Source: JAJRQY01 sp965224435 (lineage in GTDB: Bacteria; Actinomycetota; Acidimicrobiia; Acidimicrobiales; SZUA-35). Taken from it: a stretch of DNA of 64,000 nucleotides. The notes beneath the pieces are model-generated. The model made no database searches. It was not told the origin of the DNA and saw nothing but the letters and a program-made list of their open reading frames with translations. Position 1 is the stretch's first letter. The number at the start of each line of letters is the position of its first letter. The stretch lies in NCBI GenBank assembly GCA_965224435.1, contig OZ245048.1:1116001-1180000 (forward strand), in the 5' to 3' direction. Made by a program: the position numbers and the translations under genes. This document shows positions 23,749-32,187 of the stretch, in pieces.

Positions 23749-25146
23749 ATGTCCAACTTTGCCGGATTGAGCACGGGTTACACGGCACTGGTCGCACACC
23801 GTCGCCGTATCGATGTCATTTCTGAGAACATTGCCAACATCAATACTCCTGGCTATCACCGACAGACTGTTGAACTCGAAAGCCTGGCCGCGCCAAAGAC
23901 GATCGGGTTTTGGGCGGGCAAGCGTGACACGGGCGGCGGCGTTAACGTGCGGTCGATCAGTCGGGCCGGAAGCTCGCTGTTGGAAGACAATGCCAGGCAG
24001 GCAACATCAGTAGCGAACCAGATGGCGGTTGAAGAAGACGTCATGCTTCAGATTGAAGATGCCGTGAGTGGTCTGTCTGACCGAGGCATTCGAGCAGAGT
24101 ACGATGCCCTCTGGAACGCGTTCGATGATCTAGCCAGCCTGCCAGAGGATCTCGGTGTGCGTCGGGTAACACTGGAGCGGGCCGAGGCGGTTGGTCGATC
24201 GCTGCGCTCCGCAGCCAAAGCACTCAACACCCTCCACGTGACCCAGATGGCTACGGCCGAGGTCCAAGTTTCACAGATAAACGAGCTGGCAAGCAGCATC
24301 GCTGCCCTTGACCGACAAATCATTGGAGGACAGGCCTCCGGGGCGGCTCCCAACGGCTTGATTGATCAACGAGACTTGATGGTGAGTGAACTTTCTTCCC
24401 TCGTCGATGTGACCGCGATTCCCGAATCTGACGGCCAAGTCACCGTCACCCTTGATGGATTCCTTATCGTTGGTGATGGCCGAAGTCGTCCGGTTAGCTA
24501 TGAATCTCAGCCCGCGCCGCTTGGTGATGCCACCGGTCTGAGTGTCTCCGTTCTGGTTGGTGGAGATGGCCGAGAGCTGACTCCGGGTGGAGGTTCCCTT
24601 GGCGGGCTCATTGGTGCGGCCAACAGTCTCATCCGGCATGAACGTCAGGCTCTGGATGATCTCGCAGTTTTTACTGCCAACACGGTGAATGCACTTCACT
24701 CCAGCGGTGTCGGACTTGATGGATCAACCGGTCATGACCTTTTTGAGGTCACCACTGGCGCCATTGACATCCGGATTAGTGCAGACCTTGATGGGCACCC
24801 TGAGCGATTGGCAGCAGCCCAAGCTGGAGCTGGAGTCTTGGATGAAAGCAATGCCCGTGCTCTGGCTGGCTTGTCCGAAGACCCCGACGGCCCGTCCGCA
24901 CGCGTTGGCCATCTGATTGACACCCTGTCTGTTCGAGTCTCTGCTTCGATCGCTCGGTCAGAGGCGGCTGAAAAGTCCGCCGACTCGGCGACCGGAATGG
25001 CCGAAGCCAGCGGTGGGGTGAGTCTTGACCAAGAGCTCACCGATCTCATTACCGCCCAACGATCCTACGAAGCAGCTGCCCGTCTGATTACTGCTGCTGA
25101 TCAGATGCTGCAGACCCTGATGACAACCGGCCTGGTCGGCCGGTAG
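23749..25146 (+). CDS. flgK: Flagellar hook-associated protein 1, FlgK
   Basis: 465 residues. The N-terminal rod/hook signature is SNFAGLSTGYTALVAHRRRIDVISENIANINTPGYHRQTVELES and the C-terminal coiled region LDQELTDLITAQRSYEAAARLITAADQMLQTLM. The central domain shows GLIDQRDLMVSELSSLVDV, typical of FlgK. FlgK forms the first hook-filament junction ring. It lies directly after the FlgN-like gene and 13 bp before flgL. Confidence 0.96.
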   Translation: MSNFAGLSTGYTALVAHRRRIDVISENIANINTPGYHRQTVELESLAAPKTIGFWAGKRDTGGGVNVRSISRAGSSLLEDNARQATSVANQMAVEEDVMLQIEDAVSGLSDRGIRAEYDALWNAFDDLASLPEDLGVRRVTLERAEAVGRSLRSAAKALNTLHVTQMATAEVQVSQINELASSIAALDRQIIGGQASGAAPNGLIDQRDLMVSELSSLVDVTAIPESDGQVTVTLDGFLIVGDGRSRPVSYESQPAPLGDATGLSVSVLVGGDGRELTPGGGSLGGLIGAANSLIRHERQALDDLAVFTANTVNALHSSGVGLDGSTGHDLFEVTTGAIDIRISADLDGHPERLAAAQAGAGVLDESNARALAGLSEDPDGPSARVGHLIDTLSVRVSASIARSEAAEKSADSATGMAEASGGVSLDQELTDLITAQRSYEAAARLITAADQMLQTLMTTGLVGR

Positions 25147-25159
25147 GAAGTAGCCCGAC

Positions 25160-26062
25160 ATGAGTTTTCGAATCACTGATTCCCGACTGAACCACCAGAG
25201 GACCATTCGAATTGAGGCCGGACGGCGCAAGCTGGCCAAGGCTGAAGAACAGATCTCGACCGGCCGACGTTTCCAACGAGCATCGGAGCAACCAACCGAT
25301 GCATCCAAGCTGTTGCGCCACTCGCGGCGGCTCGAACGAGTACAGCAGTTCAAGCGCAACAGCGAGAACGGAAGACTCTGGTCTGACACCGCAGACCAAG
25401 CCCTCCAGTCTGTAAGCCGAGAGATGACTCGTGCCCGCACCCTGGCCGTGCAGGGAGCGAACGAAACCAACGGCCCCGAACAACTGCAGACCATCGCCAC
25501 CGACATTCGAGCCATTGCCGACAGCCTGATAACCCTTTCCAATACCAAGGTGCTGGGCCGCCCAGTCTTTGGAGGAACCACCGACTCCAGCGATGCCTAC
25601 GCTTCTGATGGCACCTATCTTGGTGACTTCGGTGTGGTCCGACGAACCATCGACACCGGACAAGTAGTTGGGATAAATAGTGACGGGCCTGATGTTTTCG
25701 GTGTGTCCAGCGTAGGTGACCCAATGACCGGTGATCTATTTCAAACCATTCGAGCAATGGCCGATGCTGTTGAGGCCGGAGATACGGCGGAGATCCGCCG
25801 CGGCATGGAGAGTGTTGATGTGGCTGCTAACCGTATTGCCAGTGCAGAGGGCCGAGTTGGGGCAGTAAGTCAGCAGCTGGACGCCATTGATGACCGGCTG
25901 GCTGGCGAAGTGATTTCGGTTGGTGAACGCGTTTCAAAGTTGCGTGATGTCGACCTGGCCGAGGCTGTTATCCGGTTGTCTTCAGCTGAGGCCAGTTACA
26001 AGGCAACATTGAGCGCTACCTCTCGTGGGCTCAGTATCTCCCTGCTGGACTTCCTGCGCTAA
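25160..26062 (+). CDS. flgL: Flagellar hook-associated protein 3, FlgL
   Basis: 300 residues related to flagellin. The N-terminus FRITDSRLNHQRTIRIEAGRRKLAKAEEQISTGRRFQRASEQPTDASKLL and the middle motif LGRPVFGGTTDSSDAY are FlgL hallmarks; the C-terminus DVDLAEAVIRLSSAEASYKATLSATSRGLSISLLDFLR matches the family end. FlgL forms the second junction ring between FlgK and the filament. Confidence 0.96.
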   Translation: MSFRITDSRLNHQRTIRIEAGRRKLAKAEEQISTGRRFQRASEQPTDASKLLRHSRRLERVQQFKRNSENGRLWSDTADQALQSVSREMTRARTLAVQGANETNGPEQLQTIATDIRAIADSLITLSNTKVLGRPVFGGTTDSSDAYASDGTYLGDFGVVRRTIDTGQVVGINSDGPDVFGVSSVGDPMTGDLFQTIRAMADAVEAGDTAEIRRGMESVDVAANRIASAEGRVGAVSQQLDAIDDRLAGEVISVGERVSKLRDVDLAEAVIRLSSAEASYKATLSATSRGLSISLLDFLR

Positions 26063-26162
26063 CACCTCAAGCAGTCCCTCGCCGTGCCGAGACTGGGTTT
26101 CATGAAGCTCAGCTCGCACCGTATTGCCCAGCGCGTGTTGCCCAAGGTGAGAGGACCCCACG

Positions 26163-26492
26163 ATGATCACGCTTAACCGACTAAATCGAACAGTGATTGC
26201 CCTCAATCCGGACCTGATCGAACGGATTGAAGAAACGCCAGACACCGTCGTGTCCCTGATCGATGGGAAGAAGGTCTTGGTGGTTGAAGGTATTGATGAG
26301 ATCGTCGGCAAGATCGTGGACTTTCGAGCCCTGATCACTGCCCAGGCGAATCTGATCGACGTCAGTCGCTTGGCCCAACCCGATCTGCACCTTGTGGGTG
26401 CGGATTCATCTGGTTCTCCTGACTCTTCTGGCCAGGGGCTATCTGGGCAAGAACGCAGCGAGAGCCATCTGGACGAAGACGGAGTCCGCTAA
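26163..26492 (+). CDS. FlbD/SwrD-family flagellar protein
   Basis: 109 residues. MITLNRLNRTVIALNPDLIERIEETPDTVVSLIDGKKVLVVEGIDEIVGKIVDFR is the complete FlbD domain as found beside motA in many Gram-positive flagellar operons. In Bacillus the relative SwrD raises motor torque through the stators. Here too it lies directly before motA, with a TAATG stop/start overlap. The last ~40 residues are hydrophilic and not conserved. Confidence 0.88.
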   Translation: MITLNRLNRTVIALNPDLIERIEETPDTVVSLIDGKKVLVVEGIDEIVGKIVDFRALITAQANLIDVSRLAQPDLHLVGADSSGSPDSSGQGLSGQERSESHLDEDGVR

Positions 26493-27280
26493 TGGACCCC
26501 ATCACCATCATTGGCCTGACCATTGCGTTGGCCACGACGTTTGCTGCCAGCTTCATGTCGGGAATGAACCCGATTGTCATCTTCTTTTCCTCCCCCTCTT
26601 CCATCATCCTGGTCGTTGGTGGCGCAATTGGTGCGACCGCAGCGTCAGGCACAATGGACCAGTTCATTGCCTTCCCCAAGGGACTGATCAAGGCCCTAAC
26701 CGGCGGTCCAGGAGAGGATCCAGCCATCACCATCAAGCTGATGGTCGACTTCGCTGATGTTGCCCGAAAGGAAGGTCTGCTTGCTCTGGAAGAACGCTTC
26801 GACGAGATAAACGACCCCTTCTTTCGCAACGGCCTTGAATTGGCCGTGGATGGCACGGACCCTGATGAGCTGCGAGAGATGCTTGAGCTCGATGTGTTCA
26901 AGATGCAGGGACGCCATAAGTCCGGAGCCGCCTTCTATGCCACCTGTGCTGGTTATGGGCCGGCCTTTGGCATGGTGGGAACCGTTATTGGTCTGGTCGA
27001 CATGTTGGGCAAGTTGGACGATCCCTCAACACTCGGACCATCCATGGCTGTTGCCTTCTTGACCACCTTGTGGGGCGCATTCATCGCCAACTACTTCTTC
27101 ACCCCGATCTCCTCTCGCCTTCGCAAGCTCTCCGAATTGGAAGTTGCCAGCCGCGAGCTGATGATCGAAGGCATTCTTGCCATCCAGGCTGGTTCCAATC
27201 CGCGAAATGTGGCGGGCAAGCTTGTGTCATTCCTCCCACCAAGTCGTCGAGAAGAGATCCTCGGCGAGAAGAGCGCTTGA
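26492..27280 (+). CDS. motA: Flagellar stator subunit MotA
   Basis: 262 residues with four membrane segments. DPITIIGLTIALATTFAASFMSG is TM1; the cytoplasmic loop contains the charged ARKEGLLALEER stretch that contacts FliG. TM3-TM4 include FYATCAGYGPAFGMVGTVIGLVDMLGKLDDPSTLGPSMAVAFLTTLWGAFIANYFF. With MotB it forms the ion channel that drives rotation. Coupling ion (H+ or Na+) cannot be decided from what I see, though a Na+/H+ antiporter gene lies in the same region. Confidence 0.95.
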   Translation: MDPITIIGLTIALATTFAASFMSGMNPIVIFFSSPSSIILVVGGAIGATAASGTMDQFIAFPKGLIKALTGGPGEDPAITIKLMVDFADVARKEGLLALEERFDEINDPFFRNGLELAVDGTDPDELREMLELDVFKMQGRHKSGAAFYATCAGYGPAFGMVGTVIGLVDMLGKLDDPSTLGPSMAVAFLTTLWGAFIANYFFTPISSRLRKLSELEVASRELMIEGILAIQAGSNPRNVAGKLVSFLPPSRREEILGEKSA

Positions 27281-27330
27281 GCGATCACGCTGCAGTGATC
27301 TTGCGGTAACGAAGCCCGGAAGGAGGAGAC

Positions 27331-28392
27331 ATGGCCAAGAAAGAGATCGAAGAAGATCCAGAGATTGATGATTCGTGGCTGGCCAGCTATGCCGATGCCA
27401 TGACCCTGCTCCTGGCGTTCTTCATCATGATGTTCGCCTTCGCGCTGGTGGACGAGGAGCAGTTTCTCGACTTCAAGGTTGGCGTCGTTGCCGCCCTTGG
27501 GGTTGCCGATCCTGTTACTGACAATACCTCCAGCATCCTTGGTGATGGTCAAGGTATTGCCCCCGAGATCGGATTGGGTGCCGTTCCCGCATCGCAGGTG
27601 GAAGCTCTAATGCGTTCGGTCGAAGATGCCTTGCGGGGCGACGGCACCGTGACACCGGACAACGCCGAAGAGGTTAAGGAACTACTGGAAGCCAAGTACG
27701 AAATTGCTGGCCTTGCTGACCTGGTTGGAGTCGAGATCACCGAGCGAGGGATCGTCGTACGTTTCGAGGGTCGTCTCCTCTTTGAGAGTGGGTCGGATCG
27801 GTTGACGGGCGATGCTGACATTGTTCTTGGCGAGACGGCCGAGGCATTGAAGACGTTTGATAACCAGGTTGACATCGAAGGGCACACCGATGACCGGCCG
27901 ACAGGTGATTCGGCCAAGTCGAACTGGCACTTATCGACGGCCCGAGCGTCAACAGTGGTTCTCTGGTTGATTGAACGAGGAAGGGTTGAAGACGTTCGAC
28001 TCACTCCGACTGGATTTTCCGATACTCGCCCCCGAGCGTCAAACTCGACTGCTGATGGGCGCCAAGAGAACCGCAGAGTCGAGCTAGTCATCCTGGTTGA
28101 TGGCATGTTGTCCAGCGACTTTGACCTGATCAATGCCATACCAGCGGACATTGTTGGAGGAGCGAAGCAGAACCCGCTCGACTCGGGACAAAGCAGCGAT
28201 AGCTCAGATATTGCTGGCCCCGACGGTGCCGACCCTGACAGTGCCAACCCAGAAAGCGGCACAGAATCTGCTCCGATACCCCCACTGATCAATCCAATTC
28301 CTGATCCAATCGAGAATGGGTTTGGACGAGTTTTCAATAGCGCCAATGATCAAATTGACGCCGAGATAGAGGAAATAGACGATGGCGAATAA
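27331..28392 (+). CDS. motB: Flagellar stator subunit MotB with long C-terminal tail
   Basis: 353 residues. The single membrane helix contains the proton- or sodium-binding aspartate in LASYADAMTLLLAFFIMMFAFA (about residue 24). The OmpA-like peptidoglycan-binding domain follows (VRFEGRLLFESGSDRL, VDIEGHTDDRPTG, NWHLSTARASTVVLWLIE, NRRVELVILVD). An acidic ~90-residue tail after the OmpA domain is unusual; its role is unknown. The last codons overlap the fliL start (28382) by 11 bases. Confidence 0.94.
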   Translation: MAKKEIEEDPEIDDSWLASYADAMTLLLAFFIMMFAFALVDEEQFLDFKVGVVAALGVADPVTDNTSSILGDGQGIAPEIGLGAVPASQVEALMRSVEDALRGDGTVTPDNAEEVKELLEAKYEIAGLADLVGVEITERGIVVRFEGRLLFESGSDRLTGDADIVLGETAEALKTFDNQVDIEGHTDDRPTGDSAKSNWHLSTARASTVVLWLIERGRVEDVRLTPTGFSDTRPRASNSTADGRQENRRVELVILVDGMLSSDFDLINAIPADIVGGAKQNPLDSGQSSDSSDIAGPDGADPDSANPESGTESAPIPPLINPIPDPIENGFGRVFNSANDQIDAEIEEIDDGE

Positions 28393-28864
28393 GAAGAGCA
28401 CGGAAGAAGAAGTCGACGAAGAGGAAGAGGGCGGTGGCAAGGGTGGCAAGATCAAGTTTGTTGTCATCGGACTTGTCGCGTTGGGTGCGATTTACAATTT
28501 CGTATTGAAGCCTGCTCCAGAAGAAACCGAGATGCTGGCTGAACCAATGGAGGTTGAACTCATTGAGGGTGAGATCTTCCAGATGGAAGAAATGGTTCTC
28601 AATCTCGAAGACCCCGACGTTGGCTATCTGCGTATCGGCTTGGCTGTTGTGCTCGAAGAGGGAGTTCTCGCCGCCGACTTCGAGATGGAATCGGCCATTG
28701 CTCGTGACGTCGCCGTGACCTTCCTCTCAGCCCAAACGGTCGAAGACCTCCGTTCGGCGACGGGAAAGGTTGAGATCAAGGAAGAGCTTTCGATGCTGAT
28801 GCGCGAGGCCTATGGCGATGAGAAAGTCATTCGGGTTCTCTTCACCGGACTGGTGATGCAGTAA
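28382..28864 (+). CDS. fliL: Flagellar basal-body-associated protein FliL
   Basis: 160 residues: an acidic/lysine-rich cytoplasmic N-terminus, one membrane helix (IKFVVIGLVALGAIYNFVL) and a C-terminal domain with MVLNLEDPDVGYLRIGLAVVLEE and the final KVIRVLFTGLVMQ typical of FliL. FliL surrounds the stator and stabilises motor torque. Its start lies inside the motB end, pointing to coupled translation. Confidence 0.92.
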   Translation: MANKKSTEEEVDEEEEGGGKGGKIKFVVIGLVALGAIYNFVLKPAPEETEMLAEPMEVELIEGEIFQMEEMVLNLEDPDVGYLRIGLAVVLEEGVLAADFEMESAIARDVAVTFLSAQTVEDLRSATGKVEIKEELSMLMREAYGDEKVIRVLFTGLVMQ

Positions 28865-28935
28865 GCGCTCTCCAGCTGGTGCTCGCTTGGATCAGTGAAT
28901 GGACAAGCAGTACCATAATTCAGCAAGATTATTGC

Positions 28936-28963
28936 TCAAGGTTTCTGCATGTTGAGTCGTTAA
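28936..28963 (+). promoter_or_regulatory. Candidate sigma-28 promoter of flagellin gene 1
   Basis: TCAAGGTTT (28936-28944), an 11-bp spacer and GTCGTTAA (28956-28963) resemble the sigma-28 pattern TAAAGTTT-N11-GCCGATAA. Transcription would start near 28970, giving a ~105-nt leader that includes both leader hairpins. The same -10 octamer with the same spacing recurs before flagellin gene 7. Confidence 0.6.
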
Positions 28964-28983
28964 TGAATTTGCACTCCGGAGAA

Positions 28984-29072
28984 CCATGGATTGGACCGGG
29001 GTGTCGGCAACTTTGCCACAAGCAAAGGCGCTGACTATTCACCCGATCTCTCACGGAAGGAACCACGAGATC
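28984..29072 (+). promoter_or_regulatory. Structured leader of flagellin gene 1
   Basis: The Shine-Dalgarno hairpin is GATCTC (29045-29050) paired with GAGATC (29067-29072), with GGAAGGA in the 16-nt loop; ATG follows at 29075. The stem has A-T where genes 2-7 have C-G, a compensatory change. An upstream CCA-TGGAT-TGG element (28984-28994) is a short version of the GGA-loop hairpin; its pairing is weak here. Confidence 0.7.
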
Positions 29073-29074
29073 AA

Positions 29075-29896
29075 ATGCGAATCAACAACAATGTAATGGC
29101 GTTCAACGCCAATCGTAATCTGCAAAACTCCAACGGACGCCTAGGAAAGAGCTTGGAAAAGCTCTCCTCCGGCTTCCGAATCAACCGGGCTGGCGATGAT
29201 GCTGCCGGACTGGTTATTTCCCAGAAGTTGCGGGCTGAGGTCTCTGGCCTCAAGCAAGCAACACGTAACTCCCAAGACGGCATCTCCTTCGTGCAAACCG
29301 CTGAAGGCGCTTTGGGTGAAGTTCACACCATGCTTAACCGCATGCGTGACCTGGCTGTGCAAGCAGCCAACGACACCAATGATGCTTCGGCTCGCACGGC
29401 CATCAGTTCTGAGATGGATGCGTTGGTTTCGGAGATTGACCGGATTGGTACCGACACCACTTTTGGTGGCGCATCGATCTTCACCGACACCGCCCTGAAC
29501 TTCCAGGTCGGATCTGAAGGCAGCGGTGGAAACGCCATTGCCGTCACCGTCGGTGCCCTCTCCGATAGTGATGTTGGTGGGACTGACCTGTCCGGCTTGG
29601 CCGTGACCGATCACACCACATCGCGTGCCGCCATCGAGTCCATTGATGCGGCCATTGCCGGAATCTCTACCGCTCGAGGTGGGCTGGGTGCAACCCAGAA
29701 CCGTCTTGAGTCAACCGTTCGTAACCTCCAGGTTACGAGTGAGAACCTGGCAGCTTCGGAGTCACGTATTCGTGACACCGATATGGCAGCGGAAATGGTC
29801 AACTTCACCAAGAGCCAGATCCTTCAGCAGGCTGGTACCGCAATGCTTGGTCAAGCCAACTCCATCCCACAGTCGGTCCTGCGACTGCTGGGCTAA
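29075..29896 (+). CDS. fliC: Flagellin 1 of 8
   Basis: 273 residues, a short flagellin made only of the conserved D0/D1 ends with a tiny middle. N-terminus MRINNNVMAFNANRNLQNSN and LEKLSSGFRINRAGDDAAGLVIS; C-terminus QNRLESTVRNLQVTSENLAASESRIRDTDMAAEMVNFTKSQILQQAGTAMLGQANSIPQSVLRLLG. The start at 29075 is set by the leader hairpin and by homology; the frame is open upstream to 28991. It shares NSNGRLG, SFVQ, MAAEM and SIPQS with gene 7 rather than its neighbour, a mosaic pattern. Filament subunit, exported through the flagellar channel. Confidence 0.95.
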   Translation: MRINNNVMAFNANRNLQNSNGRLGKSLEKLSSGFRINRAGDDAAGLVISQKLRAEVSGLKQATRNSQDGISFVQTAEGALGEVHTMLNRMRDLAVQAANDTNDASARTAISSEMDALVSEIDRIGTDTTFGGASIFTDTALNFQVGSEGSGGNAIAVTVGALSDSDVGGTDLSGLAVTDHTTSRAAIESIDAAIAGISTARGGLGATQNRLESTVRNLQVTSENLAASESRIRDTDMAAEMVNFTKSQILQQAGTAMLGQANSIPQSVLRLLG

Positions 29897-29982
29897 GCAC
29901 GGCAAGTGGCAGCAGGGACAGAATAGCCAAGGCCATCCAGATGGTCAGGCGATTGTTCTTGCCCAAAATTTGATCCTATTGA

Positions 29983-30002
29983 GCGGGGCCTTTGGGCCTC
30001 GC
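29983..30002 (+). terminator. Hairpin after flagellin gene 1
   Basis: GCGGGGCC (29983-29990) pairs with GGCCTCGC (29995-30002) over a TTTG loop, 8 bp with one G-T pair. T-rich sequence (TTAGTGGGTTTTGGG) follows, so it may end transcripts of gene 1. A weak sigma-28-like element (TCAAGATTC at 30027) lies downstream for gene 2. Confidence 0.5.
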
Positions 30003-30088
30003 TTAGTGGGTTTTGGGTGTCACTCATCAAGATTCTCATCTGGTGAATGCTCATACCGAGCAGACTGACGTCGATGCTGGCACTAAGA

Positions 30089-30191
30089 CCACCGCAAGGT
30101 GGACGGTTGCGGACCAACGGATTGGTCGGGCCACCATTGGTAACAATAGTTACTGGTGGAAACCGCTCTCTCACGGAAGGACATCGAGAGC
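30089..30191 (+). promoter_or_regulatory. Structured leader of flagellin gene 2 (four hairpins)
   Basis: Four hairpins in a row. P0: CCACC/GGTGG with a GCAA tetraloop (30089-30102). P1: GACCAA/TTGGTC with loop CGGA (30112-30127). P2: CCACCA...TGGTGG enclosing GTAAC/GTTAC (30131-30159). P3: GCTCTC (30165-30170) / GAGAGC (30186-30191) with GGAAGGA in the loop. The ATG at 30193 follows P3 by one base. Confidence 0.75.
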
Positions 30192-30192
30192 A

Positions 30193-31020
30193 ATGAGAAT
30201 CAACAATAATGTCATGGCGTTTAACGCCCAGCGGAACCTACAGGGTTCCAACATCCGCCTCGGAAAGAGCCTCGAAAAGCTCTCCTCTGGTTACCGAATC
30301 AATCGGGCCGGCGATGATGCTGCTGGGTTGGTTATCTCCCAGAAGCTGCGAGCTGAGGTCTCTGGACTCAAGCAAGCTGCTCGTAACTCTCAAGACGGTA
30401 TCTCCTTGGTGCAAACCGCAGAAGGCGCCTTCGGCGAGGTTCACACCATGCTTAACCGCATGCGTGACCTGGCTGTGCAAGCAGCTAACGACACCAACGA
30501 CGTGGCGGCTCGAACCGCAATCAAGTCTGAGATCGATGCGCTTGTCTCCGAAATCGGCCGGATCGGTTCTGATACCACCTTTGGTGGAGCCGCAATCTTC
30601 AACGCAACTGCCTTGAATTTCCAGGTCGGTTCTGAAGGCAACGCTGGCAACCAGATCACCGTTACCGTCGGCATCCTGACCACGGCCAGCGTTGGCGTCG
30701 ATGCATCACCAATCAACGCACTCACCGTCGACAGTCACGCAAACGCACGACTTTCCATCGAAGCCATCGACACCGCTATCGCCAGTGTCTCCAAGTCTCG
30801 TGGTGGCCTGGGTGCCACTCAGAATCGTCTTGAGTCAACCGTTCGTAATCTCCAGGTAACGAGCGAAAATCTTCAGGCTTCGGAGTCACGTATTCGTGAC
30901 ACTGACATGGCTCAGGAAATGGTCAACTTCACCAAGAACCAAATCCTTCAGCAGGCTGGTACGGCAATGCTTGGTCAAGCCAACCAGATTCCTCAGGGAG
31001 TGCTGCAACTACTCGGCTAA
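30193..31020 (+). CDS. Flagellin 2 of 8
   Basis: 275 residues. The same D0/D1 framework as gene 1 but with NIRLGK near the N-terminus, FGEVHTMLN, and a distinct middle (NATALNFQVGSEGNAGNQITVTVG..SVGVDASPINALTVDSHANA). It ends NQIPQGVLQLLG, shared only with gene 3. It uses ASENLQASESRIRD-like LQASE instead of LAASE, again like gene 3. The start at 30193 is fixed by the conserved leader; the open frame upstream to 30013 is non-flagellin. Confidence 0.94.
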   Translation: MRINNNVMAFNAQRNLQGSNIRLGKSLEKLSSGYRINRAGDDAAGLVISQKLRAEVSGLKQAARNSQDGISLVQTAEGAFGEVHTMLNRMRDLAVQAANDTNDVAARTAIKSEIDALVSEIGRIGSDTTFGGAAIFNATALNFQVGSEGNAGNQITVTVGILTTASVGVDASPINALTVDSHANARLSIEAIDTAIASVSKSRGGLGATQNRLESTVRNLQVTSENLQASESRIRDTDMAQEMVNFTKNQILQQAGTAMLGQANQIPQGVLQLLG

Positions 31021-31081
31021 GAGAGCCAGACGAACTGAAACATCCAGCTGGGCAGCATTGACTTCATTGTTGCTCCGGCCA

Positions 31082-31102
31082 GGTCAACGCGGCGCGTTGA
31101 CC
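31082..31102 (+). terminator. Hairpin after flagellin gene 2
   Basis: GGTCAACGC (31082-31090) and GCGTTGACC (31094-31102) form a perfect 9-bp stem with a GGC loop, 62 nt after the stop. No T-run follows (AGCACAAACC), so it could be a 3'-end stabiliser or processing barrier rather than an intrinsic terminator. Confidence 0.45.
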
Positions 31103-31120
31103 AGCACAAACCAAGAATGA

Positions 31121-31223
31121 CTACCTTCGGGTAGACGGCTGCGGACCAACGGATTGGTCGGGCCACCATTGATGACAAACGTCATTGCTGGAAACCGCTC
31201 TCTCACGGAAGGAAATCGAGAGC
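31121..31223 (+). promoter_or_regulatory. Structured leader of flagellin gene 3 (four hairpins)
   Basis: P0: CTACC/GGTAG with a TTCG tetraloop (31121-31134). P1: GACCAA/TTGGTC, loop CGGA (31144-31159). P2: inner stem ATGAC/GTCAT (31172-31185), a compensatory version of GTAAC/GTTAC in gene 2, with outer CCACCA/TGCTGG (31163-31191, one mismatch). P3: GCTCTC (31197-31202) / GAGAGC (31218-31223) with GGAAGGA in the loop. ATG at 31225. Confidence 0.75.
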
Positions 31224-31224
31224 A

Positions 31225-32067
31225 ATGAGAATCAACAACAATGTTATGGCGTTTAACGCCCACCGGAACCTGGCGGGTTCCAACATGAAACTGGGCAAAA
31301 GCCTCGAGAAGCTTTCATCTGGGTTCCGAATCAATCGGGCTGGCGATGATGCTGCCGGGTTGGTTATTTCCCAGAAGTTGCGGGCTGAGGTCTCTGGACT
31401 GAAGCAAGCTGCTCGTAACTCCCAGGACGGTATTTCTCTGGTGCAAACCGCTGAAGGTGCTTTGGGTGAGGTTCACACCATGCTTAACCGCATGCGTGAC
31501 CTGGCTGTGCAAGCAGCTAACGACACCAACGATGCTGCCGCACGCACCGCTATTGGTGCGGAGATCACTCAGCTGGTGGCCGAGGTTGGACGTATTGGCG
31601 CCGACACCACATTCGGTGGAGCCGCAATCTTCAACCAGGCTGCCCTGAATTTCCAGGTCGGCTCAGAAGGCGATGTCGGCACCAATGCCATTGTGGTTAG
31701 TGGTGTAAACCTCGCCATCGATGATGTCGGTGGACAGGACTTCACCACCGGTACTGGTGCGCAGGAAATCGAAGTTGATACCCATGTCAACGCTCGTATT
31801 GCCATAGAGAATATTGATGCTGCTATCGCTGGAGTATCGACTGCCCGAGGAACCCTGGGTGCAACGCAGAACCGCCTTGAGTCAACCGTTCGCAACTTGC
31901 AGGTGACCAGTGAAAACCTTCAGGCTTCGGAGTCACGTATTCGTGACACCGATATGGCGCAGGAGATGGTGCAGTTCACCAAGAGCCAGATCCTTCAGCA
32001 GGCTGGTACGGCAATGCTTGGTCAAGCCAACCAGATTCCTCAGGGAGTGCTGCAACTACTCGGCTAG
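31225..32067 (+). CDS. Flagellin 3 of 8
   Basis: 280 residues, the longest of the set. N-terminus MRINNNVMAFNAHRNLAGSNMKLGK. The middle is the most divergent (NQAALNFQVGSEGDVGTNAIVVSGVNLAIDDVGGQDFTTGTGAQEIEVDTHVNA), most like gene 6. It ends NQIPQGVLQLLG and has MVQFTKS where the others have MVNFTKS or MVNFTKN. Only 120 bp separate it from gene 4, and I see no promoter in that spacer, so genes 3 and 4 may share a transcript. Confidence 0.94.
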   Translation: MRINNNVMAFNAHRNLAGSNMKLGKSLEKLSSGFRINRAGDDAAGLVISQKLRAEVSGLKQAARNSQDGISLVQTAEGALGEVHTMLNRMRDLAVQAANDTNDAAARTAIGAEITQLVAEVGRIGADTTFGGAAIFNQAALNFQVGSEGDVGTNAIVVSGVNLAIDDVGGQDFTTGTGAQEIEVDTHVNARIAIENIDAAIAGVSTARGTLGATQNRLESTVRNLQVTSENLQASESRIRDTDMAQEMVQFTKSQILQQAGTAMLGQANQIPQGVLQLLG

Positions 32068-32082
32068 GTAAATTCAGACATG

Positions 32083-32186
32083 CCTGCCCTCGGGTAGGTG
32101 GCTGCGGACCAACGGATTGGTCGGGCCACCATTGATGACAACCGTCATTGGTGGAAACCGCTCTCTCACGGAAGGAAATCGAGAGC
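32083..32186 (+). promoter_or_regulatory. Structured leader of flagellin gene 4 (four hairpins)
   Basis: P0: CCTGCC/GGTAGG with a CTCG tetraloop (32083-32098). P1: GACCAA/TTGGTC, loop CGGA (32107-32122). P2: CCACCA/TGGTGG around ATGAC/GTCAT (32126-32154). P3: GCTCTC (32160-32165) / GAGAGC (32181-32186), GGAAGGA in the loop. ATG at 32188. The whole leader fits in a 120-bp intergenic gap, so it must work within a longer transcript. Confidence 0.75.
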
Positions 32187-32187
32187 A

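Noticed and set aside
30027..30056. Sigma-28 promoter for flagellin 2 (TCAAGATTC ... GCTCATAC).
   Set aside because: The -35 is acceptable but the spacing and -10 deviate from the two good copies; left as a weak hint only.
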